Assembly: GCA_022661535.1 (NCBI GenBank)
Contig: JAKULF010000005.1
Span: 3,472,001-3,536,000 of the forward strand
Source: Eutypa lata
Taxonomy: Eukaryota; Ascomycota; Sordariomycetes; Xylariales; Diatrypaceae
DNA length: 64,000 nt
Direction: 5' to 3'
Each line of letters opens with the position of its first letter. Position 1 is the first letter of the stretch. A program made the translations under genes and the position numbers. Under the pieces are notes generated by a model, which did no database searches, had not been told where the DNA came from, and saw nothing but the letters and a program-made list of their open reading frames with translations. Of this stretch, positions 61,362 through 64,000 are shown piece by piece.

Positions 61362-63165
61362 CTAGGGATTGGCGCTAGCGACGTTCTCCGCTACCCCGTT
61401 CTCGGGTTCGAGGAGCTTATGACCCATGTGGGCGGCCTGGACGAGCTCCGGCCGCTCCGCCTTGAGCTGCGCGAACGTCTTCTCCGCGTCCCAGTTCCAG
61501 GGCGTGTCGGCGGCGAACAGCAGGTCCATCTCTTCGAGCGTGCGCTGGTTGCTCTCGGGGTAGAGCGCCCAGACGATGGGGATGGCTACCACGTTGCACG
61601 CCCCGAAGATGTGCAGCGTGTTCTCGCCGATGGCGTTGAACATCACCGGGCACAGCAGCGTCAGCCACCCATTTCCTATGCTCCATCCGAACACGCCCCA
61701 CGCGTTGCCCTTGGCTCGTACCTGGAGCGGGAAGATCTCGGCTGGGTAGAGCCATCTAATGAATTTCATATTCTAAGTTAGCTGTTGCACTCCTTCTCTG
61801 AACCCCTTTTCGAACTTCCATCTCTTTTCTTTTTCTAGCGGGAAAAGTAGTGACTTACGGGACAGTTAGCCAAGTCGCGCCAAACACGGACGTGAAGATA
61901 AAAACGAAAGACGCGGCCGCGGCGCCGTACGACTCGGCTAGAGATGCATCTCCGTTGTCCCTAGCCTGTTTGCCTAATCGAGAGAAGGCGCCGGCAAGAA
62001 ACATGGCAATACCTTGGCCGGCGGCACCCCAGTACAAGGTCCACCGACGGCCTATTCTGTCCAGCGTATACACGCAGATCAGCGTGGCGAACATATAGAA
62101 GATATTGTTCAAGCCGCTGATCCACTGGCTCTTGACCGTGTCGAACCCGGCGATGCGGAAGATGGTGGGGGCGTAAATGGTAACACCGGCGATGCCGACC
62201 CACTCCTGCAAGATCTGCAGCCAGATCACGAGCTGCACACGGCGGCCGGTGTGGAGCTTTCCCGAGCCGACTCCAAACAGCATGTGAATGTAGGAGTTCT
62301 TCTGGGACTCCTTGGTCTCGAGCGCGACGATCTGCCGGATGTCTTGGTACTCGGCCTCGGCGCGCGCGGCATCGGGCCCGGAGGACCCTCGCAGCCGTTG
62401 CAGGATATACCGGGCTTCCTCGTCGCGCCCTACTTTGACAAGCCATCGGGGAGACTCGGGGAAGAACCAGACGCACGCCAGCAAGACGAGGAGTGGGATG
62501 ATCTGGAAAGCGATCGGGAACCGCCACCGGATGGGCGAATTGCCGTTGTCGATGTAGGATAGACCAAACTCCAGCCAGTACGCCACAACGACACCGAAGA
62601 TATTAAGCGTGAACTCAATAGCGATGAATTTGCCTCGAGACGTATGGTCGGCAGTCTCCGTCGCCCACACGGGTACGATGGCGTTTAGGATACCGGTGCC
62701 GATGCCATTAACGGCTCGAGCTGATGTATATTAGTGACTATCCGCCTTCGGATGTAGAGAAGGGGGAAGAAGCCTACCGCAAATCATCCAATTGGCGTTC
62801 TGGGCTGAGCATTGTAAAGAGGCGCCTATAATAGCCCACACGGCGCCAACGGCGATTGTCTTGGTTCTGCCAATCTTATCACCAACCCAACCACCATGCA
62901 AGCACCCAAACAATGTACCAAGGTAATACACCGACACAATACCTCCTTGAAGAAGACTATCAGTGACAATAGGTTCTTCCGTGATCGGGTCTACGTAGCC
63001 AAAGCCCATAAGATCTATGTAGTCCTTGGCGTTGTTAACGCCACCCATCATTCCCTGATCATATCCAAAAAAGAAAATCGACAGCGCCGCGACGCAGTTG
63101 ATAGCTCTAAGCAGAGCTTTTTTCTCTAGGAAATTCGCTACGTTGACGCCTGGTAATCGCTCCAT
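61362..63165 (-). CDS. MFS sugar transporter (sugar porter family)
   Basis: Three exons, 63165-62778, 62720-61859 and 61755-61362, give 547 aa. The 12-helix sugar porter pattern is clear: FFGYDQGMMGGV in helix 1, GDKIGRTKT after helix 2, ARAVNGIGTG in helix 4, PESPRWLVKVGRDEEA before the central loop, LQEWVGIAGVTIYAPTIF in helix 7, DRIGRRW between helices 8 and 9, PAEIFPLQVRAKG after helix 10 and PESNQRTLEEMD at the end. It probably moves a hexose or disaccharide with protons across the plasma membrane. The long central loop and tail are normal for fungal members. Codon use is strongly GC-rich compared with the surroundings. The ATG at 63165 is the first in frame. Intron B is 103 bp, intron A 57 bp. 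Confidence 0.92.
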
Positions 63166-64000
63166 CTTGGCTAGATTCTGTGTCGCGATAAGGAGTTGAA
63201 GCACCGCTTGCCGCTCGGAATTACAGTCGTACTCGACGTGGGGCGTCAGCGACAGATAGTCGAATCTTCGAAAATTTATCTCAGTGGAAGGAGGAAGGGA
63301 TCAACGCTTTATATATGCGGCCAGGCAGCCCATGGGGAACGTCCCTCCACCCCCAGTGACAGGGTTCCAACCGCCGATACGGAACATGGACCCATTTCTG
63401 CACATCACGAGACTGCATCTTTCTTGCATTTTTTCATCAACTCCTTTCACTTATGGTGAACTAATCACGCATGATCGGCCTGGCGAATACTCACTTAAGT
63501 ATGAAAATGCCCACATCTCCGCACGAAAACCCCACATAGACTCTCCGCATTCACCCCTCACAACATCCCCAATTCCCCGAACTGGATCCCAACCACCCAC
63601 AAGGCCCGGCCCACTTGAAGGTCGCTCCTCAACCCGTATTAGCGTCGTCTATTCGAACGCACTATCGTCAGAAATAGTGATACAGTATTTATTAGCCACG
63701 TTATTTCCGAATTTATCGGAATCAGAGCCGCTTCTTTTAAGCGCCCCAATCAGCTTTGTTCTCCCGTAAAATGAAGAGCCGCATTGCTGCGATAATTCAC
63801 GATCACAGGGGTCCAAACCGTGTAATTCGTTATCAAGCGCACTAATCGGCATTGGTTCAAGAATACCGGATCGCGCAAATGGAGATTGTAGGTAATAGGT
63901 GAGTACGATTAATGAAGCATAAAAAGTACTATTTTTGAAATATTGTCTCAAGAACTCTATGATGTCATCAAATATGAGACTTACCATAGAGCTGGAGATA
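63166..64000. other. Transporter promoter region
   Basis: The 835 bp upstream of the sugar transporter run to the end of the window. A minus-strand 112-codon frame at 63649-63987 shows no motif. No catabolite or zinc-cluster site could be supported. Confidence 0.45.

Noticed and set aside
61961..62562. Two long overlapping frames opposite or offset to the sugar transporter
   Set aside because: Shadows of GC-rich transporter codons; no motif.
63649..63987. Minus-strand 112-codon frame upstream of the transporter
   Set aside because: Low-quality sequence without motif; more likely promoter DNA.

Overview
This is nuclear DNA of a filamentous ascomycete (Pezizomycotina, probably a Sordariomycete). 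Genes are split by short 48-168 bp introns with GTRAGT-like donors and CTAAC-like branch sites. Several families are typical of these fungi: fungal-rhodopsin receptor, DUF1996, HAM1-like, and a GAF hybrid histidine kinase. A long AT-saturated block also looks like the product of repeat-induced point mutation (RIP). No species can be named from the sequence alone.

Layout. (1) 0-14.3 kb is a conserved housekeeping segment: a CALB-type secreted lipase (-), the tRNA pseudouridine synthase PUS1 (+), Mediator subunit MED22 (-), a HAM1-like lipid-binding-fold protein (-) and an F-box protein (-). (2) 14.3-20.4 kb is gene-poor. Its one clear gene is a 372-aa DRB0094-type RNA ligase homologue that appears to have lost its nucleotidyl-transfer residues. 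(3) 20.4-33.3 kb is accessory: a DUF1996 secreted protein, a cytochrome P450, a broken vanillyl-alcohol-oxidase-type flavoenzyme, a seven-helix PTH11/rhodopsin-like receptor, and two divergent head-to-head BBE-type flavoproteins. It resembles a small or decaying metabolic locus, but I see no PKS, NRPS or terpene synthase. (4) 35-42.7 kb holds an unrecognised Cys/His-motif protein and a complete hybrid histidine kinase. (5) 43.7-58.2 kb is about 14.5 kb of almost pure A+T with no gene, containing diverged repeat copies that differ by C-to-T/G-to-A transitions. (6) 58.2-64 kb returns to normal composition with a bZIP factor (+) and a sugar transporter (-).

Exon models were built by hand, checking that each splice keeps the reading frame and restores a family motif. 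Total coding lengths divide by three in every model given. Most convincing unusual items: the putatively dead RNA ligase, the RIP block with a less-mutated copy at its right edge, a 112-bp MITE-like palindrome with a 5-bp target duplication, and a GC-AG intron at the phospho-acceptor of the kinase receiver domain. I did not find a clearly new multi-gene system.
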